Assembly (NCBI RefSeq): GCF_029360765.1
Contig: NZ_JARKNA010000006.1
Location: forward strand, 1-64,000
Direction of reading: 5' to 3'
Length of the DNA: 64,000 nucleotides
Source: Terrimonas pollutisoli
GTDB lineage: Bacteria; Bacteroidota; Bacteroidia; Chitinophagales; Chitinophagaceae
The notes beneath the pieces were generated by a model. It searched no databases. It had not been told where the DNA came from and saw nothing but the letters and a program-made list of their open reading frames with translations. The translations under genes were made by a program, and so were the position numbers. Of this stretch, positions 42,905 to 52,096 are shown piece by piece (positions within the stretch are counted from its first letter, which is position 1; the number at the start of each line of letters is the position of its first letter).

Positions 42905-43225
42905 ATGAATATAAAATTTAGTTATCTCTACCGCGATGGAGCCAATTACAAAAACCTCAATGAAATCATTTTTTCAAATCCTAATTCAAGAAGCCTTCAA
43001 GAAATTGAAAAAGCGATCAGAGAGAATTTAATTGATGGGAAATGGTTTTATTGCAGTGAATGGAAAATTCCGAATCTGCATTTTAAGGAGTTTGGGTACG
43101 ATCCTGAAATTGATGTTGATTGGCATGAGTTCGAAACAGTGGAAGAAACAACCGATCTCATAACAGAAGAAAACAGTATTGAAGAGTTTTTACTTTTAGT
43201 TAATCAAACAAAGCTTCCTTGGTGA
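42905..43225 (+). CDS. Hypothetical protein divergent from the HTH gene
   Basis: 106 residues, acidic, no signal or membrane segment: MNIKFSYLYRDGANYKNLNE, IEKAIRENLIDGKWFYCSEW, EFGYDPEIDVDWHEFETVEE. Not assigned to a family. Shares its promoter region with the HTH/nuclease-helicase operon and could be a third member of the module; inference. Confidence 0.65.
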   Translation: MNIKFSYLYRDGANYKNLNEIIFSNPNSRSLQEIEKAIRENLIDGKWFYCSEWKIPNLHFKEFGYDPEIDVDWHEFETVEETTDLITEENSIEEFLLLVNQTKLPW

Positions 43226-43347
43226 TTTGATCTGCTCAAGTGTTGGCAGATGTTTTATAAATGGGTACTAATTCATTTTTGTTTTATCATCACCACTGTT
43301 CCTAACATTATAGCTAACTTAGACATTGACCAATTGCCTTATCCCTC

Positions 43348-44517
43348 ATGTCTTTTCCCATCACCGTTAAAACAACAGCCATAGATCGCATTGCAGCAAC
43401 GCCGGAGCCGGTATTGCGCAACCTGCAAATTACCCAATGCTATTCTGAATTATCGGTAGCGTTTGCAAAGCAGATGGGATCAATGGCCAACTGGTGCAGT
43501 TTCGCAACCTGGGCATCCAAACAGGCAGGGCAAACCATCCGTAAACAAGATTTGCAACAATCACTGGCAGCACTGCTGCAAAAAGAACCGGAGATTGAAG
43601 TCGCTCTTTCACTGGTGGCGGAACTGGCAAAACAAGCCGGTGCCAAACAGCGGCTGGACCAGCTTCGTCAATCGGCTTTTGGAATCATGTTATCCTCGGC
43701 TGCCAACCAGGCCGGCGAGGCCGTGAGCCGCGGCAATAAAAAAGTATTTGAAGAAATAGCCCGGGAATTTGCCCGCTTTATGAGTGAATGTTTTAATGAT
43801 ACCAGTTATGATCCGGAGTATATCGATCGCTTTTGCGAATCGCTATTGCCGGGACCAGCACCCGGAGGACAGGATTATTTGCGCCAGGCTTTCCGGGGCT
43901 ATTATCTTGCCCTGTTTGAAACCGACCCGCAGCAAAAAACAGAACTCAACCTGCTGGCCAACCTGCAAATCGGTTTTCATGAACAAACCCGCCTGCAACC
44001 GGAAATTGCCGAAGCTCTCAATGCCAGCTTTGATGCGCAGGAACTAAAAACCCAATTGCTGGAAGAGTTGCGGGCCGGCATCAGCTTCCGCTCCCGTTTC
44101 ATGGGGTGGATGAAACAGCTGGTAGGACAAACCGGTCTGCTCGACAAGGCCGTCGAATCATTGCTGCAGCGGGTGCAATTCCATCTCCGCCGTGCATTGA
44201 CCCTGCACCTGATGACACTGACCATTCCACCGGACAGGCGGTTAAGACTGGGACATGACCTTTCGCTTTCTTATCCCGACATACTAAAACAACTTTGTAA
44301 TACAGACCTGCTGGCACTGTTGCAACAAACCGATCCCACCCCCGGTAGCCTGCTGGAAAGTGGTGCCGAGGATTGGGCCAGCCTGCCGGAGCGGATGCAT
44401 TTTATCGGCGAGCTGTTTCGTTGCTGTCATGTTTCACCCGAATTATTCGATGCTCCTTTCAGCCCGGCACAGGTGGAAGCACTAAGGCTGGGAAAGATCC
44501 CCGAGGGAAGTATGTAA
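43348..44517 (+). CDS. Hypothetical helical protein
   Basis: 389 residues, mostly alpha-helical by composition, not recognised. MSFPITVKTTAIDRIAATPE, FAKQMGSMANWCSFATWASK, AFGIMLSSAANQAGEAVSRG. No signal peptide or clear membrane segment, no nucleotide-binding motif. It is more GC-rich than the flanking accessory genes. Could be an oxygenase-like or structural protein; no function proposed. Confidence 0.7.
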   Translation: MSFPITVKTTAIDRIAATPEPVLRNLQITQCYSELSVAFAKQMGSMANWCSFATWASKQAGQTIRKQDLQQSLAALLQKEPEIEVALSLVAELAKQAGAKQRLDQLRQSAFGIMLSSAANQAGEAVSRGNKKVFEEIAREFARFMSECFNDTSYDPEYIDRFCESLLPGPAPGGQDYLRQAFRGYYLALFETDPQQKTELNLLANLQIGFHEQTRLQPEIAEALNASFDAQELKTQLLEELRAGISFRSRFMGWMKQLVGQTGLLDKAVESLLQRVQFHLRRALTLHLMTLTIPPDRRLRLGHDLSLSYPDILKQLCNTDLLALLQQTDPTPGSLLESGAEDWASLPERMHFIGELFRCCHVSPELFDAPFSPAQVEALRLGKIPEGSM

Positions 44518-44618
44518 ACTTTGATTAACGCTGTGAACACTGTAGTACAAAAAGCTTAACGGTGAAGGGACACGAAGTAATGCAAAGTATCTGTGGCAAA
44601 ATCCAGCGCCAGGAATAA

Positions 44619-44712
44619 TTGAACCACCGGGGCACAAAGGCACCGGGGCACGAAGCAATTAATCTTCGTGTATCACTGTGTCTTTGTGTCTCCGTGACTT
44701 TGTGGTTCAACA
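44619..44712. repeat. Long imperfect hairpin (AACCACCGGGGCACAAAG type)
   Basis: TTGAACCACCGGGGCACAAAGGCACC... mirrors ...GTGTCTTTGTGTCTCCGTGACTTTGTGGTTCAA around a loop CAATTAAT. It fills part of the 373-bp gap after the unknown gene; the remainder shows no gene. Confidence 0.75.
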
Positions 44713-44890
44713 ATTTTAACCGCGAAGAATCTAAGACGCAAAGCATACCAATAAGCCAGCATTTGCAATACACCCTATGTGTTTTTACTATTGCACCCTA
44801 TCTTGCTAATGTGGTATCTTAAACCCTGAAAGGATCTGGCAAATAACTATTAAACAGTAGTCACGCTATTCAGTTACTTAAAATCCGTTT

Positions 44891-45280
44891 ATGAAAACCC
44901 TTTTGCAAAAGTTTGTACAATACCTCTACAACAATTTTCTCGGCAACTTTTTAGGCTTTGCCATCGGTATGGCTTCTACCCGGCTGGTGTCGCATTATTT
45001 TGCAACCCGCAGCATCAAAAATTTATGGGGACTTACTTCGCATAAAACCATGCTGGATAAAAAAACCTATAGCAACTTGGAATGGATCGTGTCCCTGGTG
45101 ATTGGTTTTATTGTTTTTGAAATCATTTCCAAATGGGTGACTAAGAAAATGGATGCGCAGTGGCCGAAATTCAAAGCATCAGTTTTACAGTGGCTGGGTA
45201 AAAAGAGATTGTTCGCGGCTTTAAGGCCTTCTCTTCCACCGGAAAATGAAGCACAAGGCAAACAGGTACAAGGGCAGTAA
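44891..45280 (+). CDS. Hypothetical membrane protein
   Basis: 129 residues with two hydrophobic segments (NFLGNFLGFAIGMASTRLVS and LEWIVSLVIGFIVFEIISKW) and a basic C-terminus. Not recognised; its C-terminal residues (about SLPPENEAQGKQVQGQ) may be unconserved. Confidence 0.6.
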   Translation: MKTLLQKFVQYLYNNFLGNFLGFAIGMASTRLVSHYFATRSIKNLWGLTSHKTMLDKKTYSNLEWIVSLVIGFIVFEIISKWVTKKMDAQWPKFKASVLQWLGKKRLFAALRPSLPPENEAQGKQVQGQ

Positions 45281-45404
45281 AGGGTTTGTTAGTGAAAATG
45301 CGGCGGGAAACAAACGGGTAAAGAGATACACGGAAGAGTTGCTCCCTGTTCCCTCGTGTCTTTGTGGGAAACATCAGACCATGAAAGCAGTTCGGCGTAG
45401 GTTT

Positions 45405-45492
45405 CACGCAAAGAACGCAAAGGGGCAGCGGCGCAAAGAGCCTCAAAGCAGATAATCTTTGTGTCTCCGTGCCTCCGTGCCCCCGTGGTTCA
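45405..45492. repeat. Long imperfect hairpin (CACGCAAAG type)
   Basis: TTTCACGCAAAGAACGCAAAGGGGC... and TTTGTGTCTCCGTGCCTCCGTGCCCCCGTGG, same family as 44619-44712, ending in GTGGTTCAA. Intergenic. Confidence 0.65.
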
Positions 45493-45546
45493 AAAAATTC
45501 TTAACCAGGATAACACTGCGCCAGCGGGAATTCAAAACCAGTCGAC

Positions 45547-46314
45547 TCACCAAACCGATCTTCTTTTAGGCGAAACCGGCTGCGGTTTCCCGGCAAAAAA
45601 TTTAACCAGCAACAGTCCTGCAATAAATCCACCGATATGCGCTGCATAAGCTACACCACCAGCCGCTTCCTCACCACCCAGCATGCCCATACCATTGATC
45701 AGCTGGAAAACAAACCAAAGACCCACTACTACAAAAGCGGGTAGCGACAGGATGCTGAACAAAAACCATACATGCACCTGGCGACGGGGAAACGATAACA
45801 TATAGCCAGCCAATACCCCCGAAATAGCACCGGAAGCGCCAAGGCTGGGAACCAAAATGCTTTGGTTAAGCCAGGCGGAGCTAAACACATGCGCCAGGCC
45901 GGCCAGCACACCACAGAGAAGATAAAAGAATAGATATTTTTTATGCCCCATCACATTTTCCAGGTTGTCGCCAAAAATCCACAGGAAAAGCATATTGCCG
46001 GCAATATGGGCAATGCCACCATGCATAAACATAGATGTGAGCAGGGTTAAATAAACCGGGATCGGTGTAGGCCGCAGGCCAGGCATGCTGATAGGCTCAC
46101 CGGTGATCGGGTCCTCGATAATTTTGGCACCGGTCACAATATCCTCACCCCTCAGGATTTCTGCCGGCACGGTTGAATAAGCAAAGGTGAAGCCGATATT
46201 GCTGCCCAGACCCTGCCAGTACACAAACACAAATACGTTGAGTGCAATTAACAGCCAGGTGATATAGGGAGTTCTGTGTCGATCCGTGTTGTCATCGCCG
46301 ATAGGAAAAAGCAT
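45547..46314 (-). CDS. Rhomboid-family intramembrane serine protease
   Basis: 255 residues from ATG 46314 (MLFPIGDDNTDRHRTPYITW); an upstream in-frame Met at 46374 is rejected. Six-plus membrane helices, HGGIAHIAGNMLFLWIFGDN (typical loop), catalytic Ser in PSLGASGAISGVLAGYM and catalytic His in AAHIGGFIAGLLLVKFF. Cleaves transmembrane substrates in the inner membrane; substrate unknown. Confidence 0.92.
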   Translation of the reverse strand: MLFPIGDDNTDRHRTPYITWLLIALNVFVFVYWQGLGSNIGFTFAYSTVPAEILRGEDIVTGAKIIEDPITGEPISMPGLRPTPIPVYLTLLTSMFMHGGIAHIAGNMLFLWIFGDNLENVMGHKKYLFFYLLCGVLAGLAHVFSSAWLNQSILVPSLGASGAISGVLAGYMLSFPRRQVHVWFLFSILSLPAFVVVGLWFVFQLINGMGMLGGEEAAGGVAYAAHIGGFIAGLLLVKFFAGKPQPVSPKRRSVW

Positions 46315-46496
46315 ACTGGTAAATTTGGTGGAGCAAAAAGCCCGGTGAATGAATAGGATTTGCACCCGCGGCAAAGCCGGCCGGGTCAGTTGAGTAATCT
46401 TCTATTATTATGCCAGATAAATGAAAAAAGCTGATGTTGACAACCGGCGACTATTGTGGCAAAATACTGTAGCTTCATTACCTAAATCATTGGATC

Positions 46497-47138
46497 ATGC
46501 GAAACAGGATATACGCCGCAGTCATAGGCCTCGTTTTCTTATCCTTTACAGCGCCGGGCCATCCCACTGCTGATGAATGGATCCAGCTCTTCGATGGCAA
46601 AAGTCTTAGCAACTGGAAAGTGGGTAGCAATGCGGCTACTTTTTCCGTCGGGAACGGCGCCATTATAGCCCACGGCGATGTAGCCCACTTATTTTATGTG
46701 GGTGATGCCGGCAATGCCAACTTTAAAAATTTTGAATTCAAAGCCGACGTGATGACCACGCCGGGTTCCAATTCCGGCATCTATTTTCATACAGCCTACC
46801 AGGAAGAAGGCTGGCCAAAGAAAGGCTATGAAGTGCAGGTAAATAATTCACAAAGTGATTGGCGCCGTAGCGGCAGCCTCTATGGTATCCAGGACGTAAG
46901 GGAAGTATGGATGAAAGACAATGAGTGGTACACCGAATACATCAAAGTGGAGGGTAAAAGAGTGATCGTGAAGCTCAATGATAAAACGGTGGTGGATTAT
47001 ACGGAACCGGCCGGTGTAAAAAGAGAGAAGGGAAGCGAAGAGAGGATATTATCCAGTGGCACTTTTGCCCTGCAGGGCCACGATCCTAACAGCAAAGTGT
47101 ATTTCAAAAACATCATGGTAAGACGACTACCGGATTGA
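46497..47138 (+). CDS. Secreted DUF1080 (3-keto-disaccharide hydrolase-like) protein
   Basis: 213 residues. Signal peptide MRNRIYAAVIGLVFLSFTAP, then the family's WIQLFDGKSLSNWKVGSNAA, FKADVMTTPGSNSGIYFHTA, GYEVQVNNSQSDWRRSGSLY and FALQGHDPNSKVYFKNIMVR. A lectin-like beta-sandwich, implicated in sugar derivative hydrolysis in relatives. A hairpin follows. Confidence 0.88.
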   Translation: MRNRIYAAVIGLVFLSFTAPGHPTADEWIQLFDGKSLSNWKVGSNAATFSVGNGAIIAHGDVAHLFYVGDAGNANFKNFEFKADVMTTPGSNSGIYFHTAYQEEGWPKKGYEVQVNNSQSDWRRSGSLYGIQDVREVWMKDNEWYTEYIKVEGKRVIVKLNDKTVVDYTEPAGVKREKGSEERILSSGTFALQGHDPNSKVYFKNIMVRRLPD

Positions 47139-47196
47139 TTGCATCAAACCAGGTCCCCACCGGGTTATAGGAAGTGTGACAGTCATTATAATAACG

Positions 47197-47219
47197 AACG
47201 GGGCCTATACAGCCCCGTT
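47197..47219 (+). terminator. Hairpin after the DUF1080 gene
   Basis: AACGGGGC-7-base loop-GCCCCGTT followed by GTTAT. The T-tract is weak. The rest of the roughly 330-bp gap to the Fic gene holds no convincing gene. Confidence 0.5.
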
Positions 47220-47465
47220 GTTATCATCAACCTTTAAACCTTAATCAAGAATATGAAAACCGGGTTCGCACCGGGTATTTGTTTTGATTGCAGGGCAAAG
47301 ATGAGTCGGCTGGTGAACCTAAAAAATAGAATTCCCTGTAATGTTTGTGTAGTAGAAAATCTACTTAATTGCAAATTGATGAGTGCCAGACGAACAATAA
47401 GGGTGCTTAGTTTTACTTTTTGCTCCCGAATTATCGGGAATGAAAATGACCAGGTTTTATTCCAA

Positions 47466-48062
47466 TCAGGATTTTGCAAAAGCCACCAACTCCTTATAAT
47501 CTCCATTATCAGCCTTTTTCAATGCTTTTAAATAAGTATTGCGTGGATCACCCTGTTTTACAAGATTGGCAGCGCCCCATGTAAAAGGAGGCAGGTGAAA
47601 AATTTTTTCCATCATTGTATCTGCCAGCAAACGTGAATGCCGGCCATTGCCATTGGCAAAACAATGTATCTGAACAATACGATGCTTCGAACGAATGGCT
47701 ATTTCCTCCGGTGTGAAACTATGGTGATGTATCCAATACAGGCCATCATCAAGCAATTGTTTTACCGCGACAGCAATCTGGTGTTTATCAATGCCAATAT
47801 TCTTATCCGTTTTGCGAAACTCTCCTGCCCATTTCCATACGCTTGCATACATACGGCGATGCAATTCCCGCACGAATTTTTCTGAAAGAATTTCTTCTTG
47901 TCTGAATTTTTTTGTCCTGAGCCATAGCATTGCCTTCTCAATATTCTGTTGCTCAAACTCATCTAATTCACCCCGTGTGGTGATGTTTTTAATAAGCAGG
48001 CCTTCTTTTTCATCGTCATCCAAAGGAGTTTGTCCGTTTGTATAATCCAGGTCTAATCCCAT
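47466..48062 (-). CDS. Mobile mystery protein B (Fic/DOC domain)
   Basis: 198 residues. Fic motif IHCFANGNGRHSRLLADTMM (HxFx(N)GNGR), preceded by FVRELHRRMYASVWKWAGEF. These proteins transfer AMP or similar groups from nucleotides to target proteins. It overlaps the mobile mystery A gene by 10 bases. The pair is known from genomes of many bacteria as a mobile two-gene module. Confidence 0.93.
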   Translation of the reverse strand: MGLDLDYTNGQTPLDDDEKEGLLIKNITTRGELDEFEQQNIEKAMLWLRTKKFRQEEILSEKFVRELHRRMYASVWKWAGEFRKTDKNIGIDKHQIAVAVKQLLDDGLYWIHHHSFTPEEIAIRSKHRIVQIHCFANGNGRHSRLLADTMMEKIFHLPPFTWGAANLVKQGDPRNTYLKALKKADNGDYKELVAFAKS

Positions 48063-48520
48063 AGATAGCCAGGCATTTCATTTTTGATTTCTTCAGCTCT
48101 TTCTTTGATGGCTTTTTCGATCCTCTGTTTAGAGTTTTCCTGGTCTTCCAGCATCATGCTTTGCGAGGTCCGCATCACTATTTCTTTTGCTATGATGCGA
48201 GCCTTCTTTTCAATCATTTGTTCCAGCGATCCTTCTTCAGGAATAAAACCGTAGACCAGTTGCATGTTCAACGCTTTACCTGCTTCCCGTAAATTTTTTA
48301 ATGTAATCGACCCATCTTTCTCCCGCTGCTCGATTTCCCTCATACTTTGAGGCGTAATCGATAGCCGGTTGCCCATTTGGCGTAACGACATTTTTAAGGC
48401 GGTTCTGATAGCATATATCCACCCAGATGGAGGCTTTGCTATGTCCCCAACATGTTTTAAAACTTGAATTTTTTTATCAAGCTGCTCAATTAAGAGTTTA
48501 TGTTTTTTTTCGCTTTTCAT
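48053..48520 (-). CDS. Mobile mystery protein A (HTH)
   Basis: 155 residues. Coiled N-terminus (EQLDKKIQVLKHVGDIAKPP, SGWIYAIRTALKMSLRQMGN), XRE-like HTH at RLSITPQSMREIEQREKDGS and ITLKNLREAGKALNMQLVYG. Presumably regulates the operon and Fic activity. Three palindromes lie directly upstream. Confidence 0.92.
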   Translation of the reverse strand: MKSEKKHKLLIEQLDKKIQVLKHVGDIAKPPSGWIYAIRTALKMSLRQMGNRLSITPQSMREIEQREKDGSITLKNLREAGKALNMQLVYGFIPEEGSLEQMIEKKARIIAKEIVMRTSQSMMLEDQENSKQRIEKAIKERAEEIKNEMPGYLWD

Positions 48521-48600
48521 AAGGCTATAACCTTAAAATTTTATTACAAATATAAGGCTATAACCTTAAAAAAATAATACTGATTTAAGGCTATAGCCTT
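48521..48600. promoter_or_regulatory. Three AAGGCTATARCCTT palindromes at 33-bp spacing
   Basis: AAGGCTATAACCTT at 48521-48534 (touching the mobile mystery A start) and 48554-48567, and the perfect palindrome AAGGCTATAGCCTT at 48587-48600. Start-to-start distance is 33 bp both times, about three helical turns, so a repressor could occupy one face of the DNA. They fill the gap before the gamma-glutamyltransferase stop. Confidence 0.8.
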
Positions 48601-48607
48601 AATATTT

Positions 48608-50500
48608 TTACCATCCTATCCCATAATCTTCTCCATGATTACTGGAACCACCCCAAAGCGTTCCGTGTTTCCAGTCGAAGTAAATGGCATTGATCGGCCC
48701 ACTGGTGCGGTTTCCAAAGCTGAGTGTATAACCCATCTTCTTTAATTCTTCCCGCACTTTTTCAGCTGTGTTATTATTGATCAGTATGCTGCCGGGCTGG
48801 GGCTTGCGGTCTTCGGTTTTGGTACCGCCCAGGGATAGCCAAAGCTGGTTGCTGTTGATATTAGCTGCTTCAACGGATTGCTGTACCGTCATCCCAAACT
48901 CAACCATGTTCAGGAAAAACTGCAGGAGATTTTGATCCTGTGTGTCACCACCCTGCACGGCAAAGGATAAGAAGGGTTTGCCATCCTTCAGTGCCATCGA
49001 AGGTGTCAGGGTTACCCTCGGCCTTTTGCCTGGCTCCACGACATTGAATGGGTTTAGCTCTGCATCTAAAACAAAACTTTGCATCCGTTGACTTAGACCT
49101 ACACCGGTATTGCCAGCGATACAGGCGGGTAACCATCCACCGCTTGGCGTAATTGATACTACCCAACCCTCTTTATCGGCTGCTTCCACGCTGGTAGTAC
49201 CCCGCCAGAGGCGATCCATATATTCTTCGGTAATATTTATAGCAGCATGATCAGTTGTATCATGGGCCGGCATAAAATTTTTGCGAGTGGGTGGCGTCAT
49301 ATCAAAACCTCTTTTCTTTAGCAGGTCGAGGTAAGGATTGCTCTTTCCTTCAAACGGATAGGGATCTCCGGGGCCGGTAGCAGCGTCATTCTTTTCCGGG
49401 TTGATAAGGCCTGCCCTTTGTTTCGCATAGTCTTTACTCAATAACCCTTGTATCGGTTCTGCCGGTGGAAAATAGGGATCGCCATAATAAAAATCACGGT
49501 CAGCAAATGCCAGGTTCATCGCCTGGTAAATGGTATGGATATACTGGGTGCTGTTGTAACCCATTTTTTTGAGATCAAAGTTTTCCAGGATGTTCAGTGC
49601 CTGTAACATCGAAGGACCCTGTGTCCACTGCTGCAGTTTGTATACCTCAATGCCGCGATAATTTACTTTCATGGGCTCCTCTTCAATAGGCTTCCATTTG
49701 GCCAAGTCTTCCATCGTGAACAATCCGCCCTGTTCCCGACAACCCCTTACCAGTTCTTTGGCTATATCGCCTTTGTAAAACCGATCATAGGCCGCCATAA
49801 TAGCTTGCTTGCGGCTTTTCTTTTGTTTCAGTGCCTGTTGCTCGGCTTCCACCATTTTAGTGAGTGTCTGTAGCAGCTCTTTTTGCACAAAGATCTCCCC
49901 TGCTTCCGGCGCTTCTCTTTTTTCACCAAGATGCGTCAGCAATACCTTTTTGCTATACGGCCATTCTTTGATCCTTTCTTTTCCTCTTTCAATGCTATTG
50001 GCTGTCTGTGCATCGATGGGGTAGCCGGTTGCCAGTTGCATGGCGGGTGCCAGTACCTGTTGCAGGCTCATGGTTCCATATTCGGCCAGCATATAACAAA
50101 GACCACCGGGTGTGCCGGGAGTGACAGCTGCCAGCGGACCGTACTCAGGCGGGAAATAGTATCCCTTGCCCTTAAAAAATTCAGCCGTAGCTCCCGAAGG
50201 CGCAAAACCCAGGGCATTTATCGCAATGACTTTTTTTGTTTTGGGATTATAGATCAGGGCCTGGGTTTCACCACCCCAGCTCAGCACATCCCACATGGTG
50301 CAGGTGGCCGCCAGCATAGCACAGGCGGCATCCACCGCATTTCCCCCTTGTTGAAAAATCATCGCCCCGGCTTGTGCAGCCAAAGGTTTGCCGGTTATGG
50401 CCATCCAGTTTTTGCCATGCAAAGGTGGCTTTTGGGTGGGTTGGGCTTTGCTAATGATAAAAAATCCAAGAAGAAAAAGGAGGAGTGAGGCGTATTTCAT
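48608..50500 (-). CDS. Gamma-glutamyltransferase-family protein
   Basis: 630 residues. Signal peptide MKYASLLLFLLGFFIISKAQ, N-terminal block NWMAITGKPLAAQAGAMIFQ, QGGNAVDAACAMLAATCTMW, and the autoprocessing Thr in RGTTSVEAADKEGWVVSITP, followed by RPRVTLTPSMALKDGKPFLS. Cleaves into two subunits and hydrolyses gamma-glutamyl bonds, or is a related hydrolase; periplasmic. Confidence 0.92.
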   Translation of the reverse strand: MKYASLLLFLLGFFIISKAQPTQKPPLHGKNWMAITGKPLAAQAGAMIFQQGGNAVDAACAMLAATCTMWDVLSWGGETQALIYNPKTKKVIAINALGFAPSGATAEFFKGKGYYFPPEYGPLAAVTPGTPGGLCYMLAEYGTMSLQQVLAPAMQLATGYPIDAQTANSIERGKERIKEWPYSKKVLLTHLGEKREAPEAGEIFVQKELLQTLTKMVEAEQQALKQKKSRKQAIMAAYDRFYKGDIAKELVRGCREQGGLFTMEDLAKWKPIEEEPMKVNYRGIEVYKLQQWTQGPSMLQALNILENFDLKKMGYNSTQYIHTIYQAMNLAFADRDFYYGDPYFPPAEPIQGLLSKDYAKQRAGLINPEKNDAATGPGDPYPFEGKSNPYLDLLKKRGFDMTPPTRKNFMPAHDTTDHAAINITEEYMDRLWRGTTSVEAADKEGWVVSITPSGGWLPACIAGNTGVGLSQRMQSFVLDAELNPFNVVEPGKRPRVTLTPSMALKDGKPFLSFAVQGGDTQDQNLLQFFLNMVEFGMTVQQSVEAANINSNQLWLSLGGTKTEDRKPQPGSILINNNTAEKVREELKKMGYTLSFGNRTSGPINAIYFDWKHGTLWGGSSNHGEDYGIGW

Positions 50501-50594
50501 GAGAGGAGTTTGTTGATTAAAGTTAGCAACAAGAGGACGGATTAAATGGAGAGGTGCAAATAGTTAGAAAACAAAGGTTGTAAGGTCGGAATCT

Positions 50595-50627
50595 TGTGCG
50601 TCGAATAATGAGCTTATTCGACGCACA
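50595..50627. repeat. Perfect 14-bp-arm hairpin
   Basis: TGTGCGTCGAATAA-TGAGC-TTATTCGACGCACA, followed on the plus strand by TTTT. It lies between puuD and the gamma-glutamyltransferase gene (both minus), so the T-run is on the wrong strand for their termination. Nearby GCGTAGATTA is repeated (50632, 50650). Confidence 0.7.
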
Positions 50628-50693
50628 TTTTGCGTAGATTATGATCCGATGCGTAGATTAGGTTGAACCGGATAATTAATTTACTCAGACGAA

Positions 50694-52085
50694 TCATTTC
50701 AGGTTGGCTCCGCCCTCAATCCAACACCTGATCATTTCCCGCTCCTCCGGTGTCATATTGGTTTTATTGTTTTGAGGCATTGATTTGGTAAGCACCACCC
50801 GTTGGATGATTAATTCTTTTTTGGCGACGATTTCCTGGGGGGTATCATATTTAACTCCGTTGGGTGCTACTTTGTATACATCATCAGTCGGCATGGAGGA
50901 ATGACAACTCACACAACGCTGCTGGATGATGGCATTCGCAGTGGCAAAACTGATCTCGCTGCATTTCGTCGTGGAAGCTTTTGGTGCCGTGGCAAAGACA
51001 ACGGCCAGCAATATCAATACGGAGGCAGGCATTACCCACACACTTAATTGACCCTGTTCCCGCAGATTGAGCCAATGCTTGATGCCGGCACTTCCCAATG
51101 ATATTGCTGCTAACACGATCCATTGATAGGCGTGGCTGAAAGTGCCGGGAAAATGATTGCTGACCATCACAAATAAGACCGGCAGCGTAAAGTAATTGTT
51201 GTGAATAGACCGGAACAACGCATTCTTTCCCTTTTGTGCATCAGGCAGCTGACCTCTTTTAGCAGCATTGACCATGGCTTTTTGTGCCGGGATGATCACA
51301 AAAAAAACATTCGCCACCATGATGCTGCCGATCATGGCGCCAAAATGCATAAAAGCCGCCCGGCCGCTAAAAACCTGGCTGTAGAACCAGGCAAAAGCAA
51401 TTAATACGAGTGTACCGATAATGGCAAACAAAATTGGCTTTTTGCGCAGCGGCGATTTGCAAAGCAGGTCATACATGCACCAGGCCGCGATAAATGAACC
51501 TATGCCGATAGCAATACCTTCCACGGTAGTCAACTTCATTACCGCCGGATCGATCAGCATGGCCGATGCATTGAAATAGTAAACGATGAAAAGCAGCCCG
51601 ATACCGGAGAGCCAGGTGAAGTACGCTTCATACTTGAACCAGTGCAAATGTTTGGGAATAGTCTTCGGCGCTACCTTATATTTTTCCAAATAATAAAACC
51701 CGCCGCCATGTACGGCCCAGAGATTACCGGCTAGTTCGTCCCGGATGTTTTCGGTACGGTTCAATGCATTTTCTAAAAACACAAAATAAAAAGAGGCGCC
51801 GATCCAGGCGATACCGAAAGTGATATGCATTACCCGCACAACAATGTTCAGCCATTCCATCAAATGAGCTTCCCATGGAGTTCCTTTTACCATAAAATAG
51901 ATACTGGTAATTATTGCGGCGATGGTCAATACGATGGCGGCATAGATCCAGCCCTGAATCCAACTTGTTTGCTCATGTTCATTTTCCAGTGCTTCATTTT
52001 TTTTTAATACAACACGGATATGATAAGTCATGATGATGAGCATCACCAGGATAAGGGAAAATAATATGAGCAGTATAGTTGCCAT
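50694..52085 (-). CDS. puuD: PuuD-like urate hydroxylase (membrane, C-terminal cytochrome c)
   Basis: 463 residues. About nine membrane helices: ITFGIAWIGASFYFVFLENA, LWAVHGGGFYYLEKYKVAPK, FKYEAYFTWLSGIGLLFIVY, AFMHFGAMIGSIMVANVFFV, and HNNYFTLPVLFVMVSNHFPG. The C-terminal soluble part has CVSCH (heme c) and TKSMPQNNKTNMTPEEREMI (axial Met). In relatives it oxidises urate to 5-hydroxyisourate with electrons to cytochrome c. It fits the purine cluster; it replaces uricase, which is absent here. Confidence 0.9.
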   Translation of the reverse strand: MATILLILFSLILVMLIIMTYHIRVVLKKNEALENEHEQTSWIQGWIYAAIVLTIAAIITSIYFMVKGTPWEAHLMEWLNIVVRVMHITFGIAWIGASFYFVFLENALNRTENIRDELAGNLWAVHGGGFYYLEKYKVAPKTIPKHLHWFKYEAYFTWLSGIGLLFIVYYFNASAMLIDPAVMKLTTVEGIAIGIGSFIAAWCMYDLLCKSPLRKKPILFAIIGTLVLIAFAWFYSQVFSGRAAFMHFGAMIGSIMVANVFFVIIPAQKAMVNAAKRGQLPDAQKGKNALFRSIHNNYFTLPVLFVMVSNHFPGTFSHAYQWIVLAAISLGSAGIKHWLNLREQGQLSVWVMPASVLILLAVVFATAPKASTTKCSEISFATANAIIQQRCVSCHSSMPTDDVYKVAPNGVKYDTPQEIVAKKELIIQRVVLTKSMPQNNKTNMTPEEREMIRCWIEGGANLK

Positions 52086-52096
52086 TGAATTTTTTC

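Noticed and set aside
44619..44712. tRNA or structured RNA
   Set aside because: Long hairpin of repeated short words without cloverleaf features; no anticodon stem or CCA end.
47234..47506. Minus-strand open frame between DUF1080 and the Fic gene
   Set aside because: No family similarity, runs into the Fic gene, and the composition is non-coding-like.
48521..48600. CRISPR-like array of three repeats
   Set aside because: Only three 14-bp palindromes with 19-bp AT-rich spacers beside an HTH gene; fits operators, and no cas gene is present.
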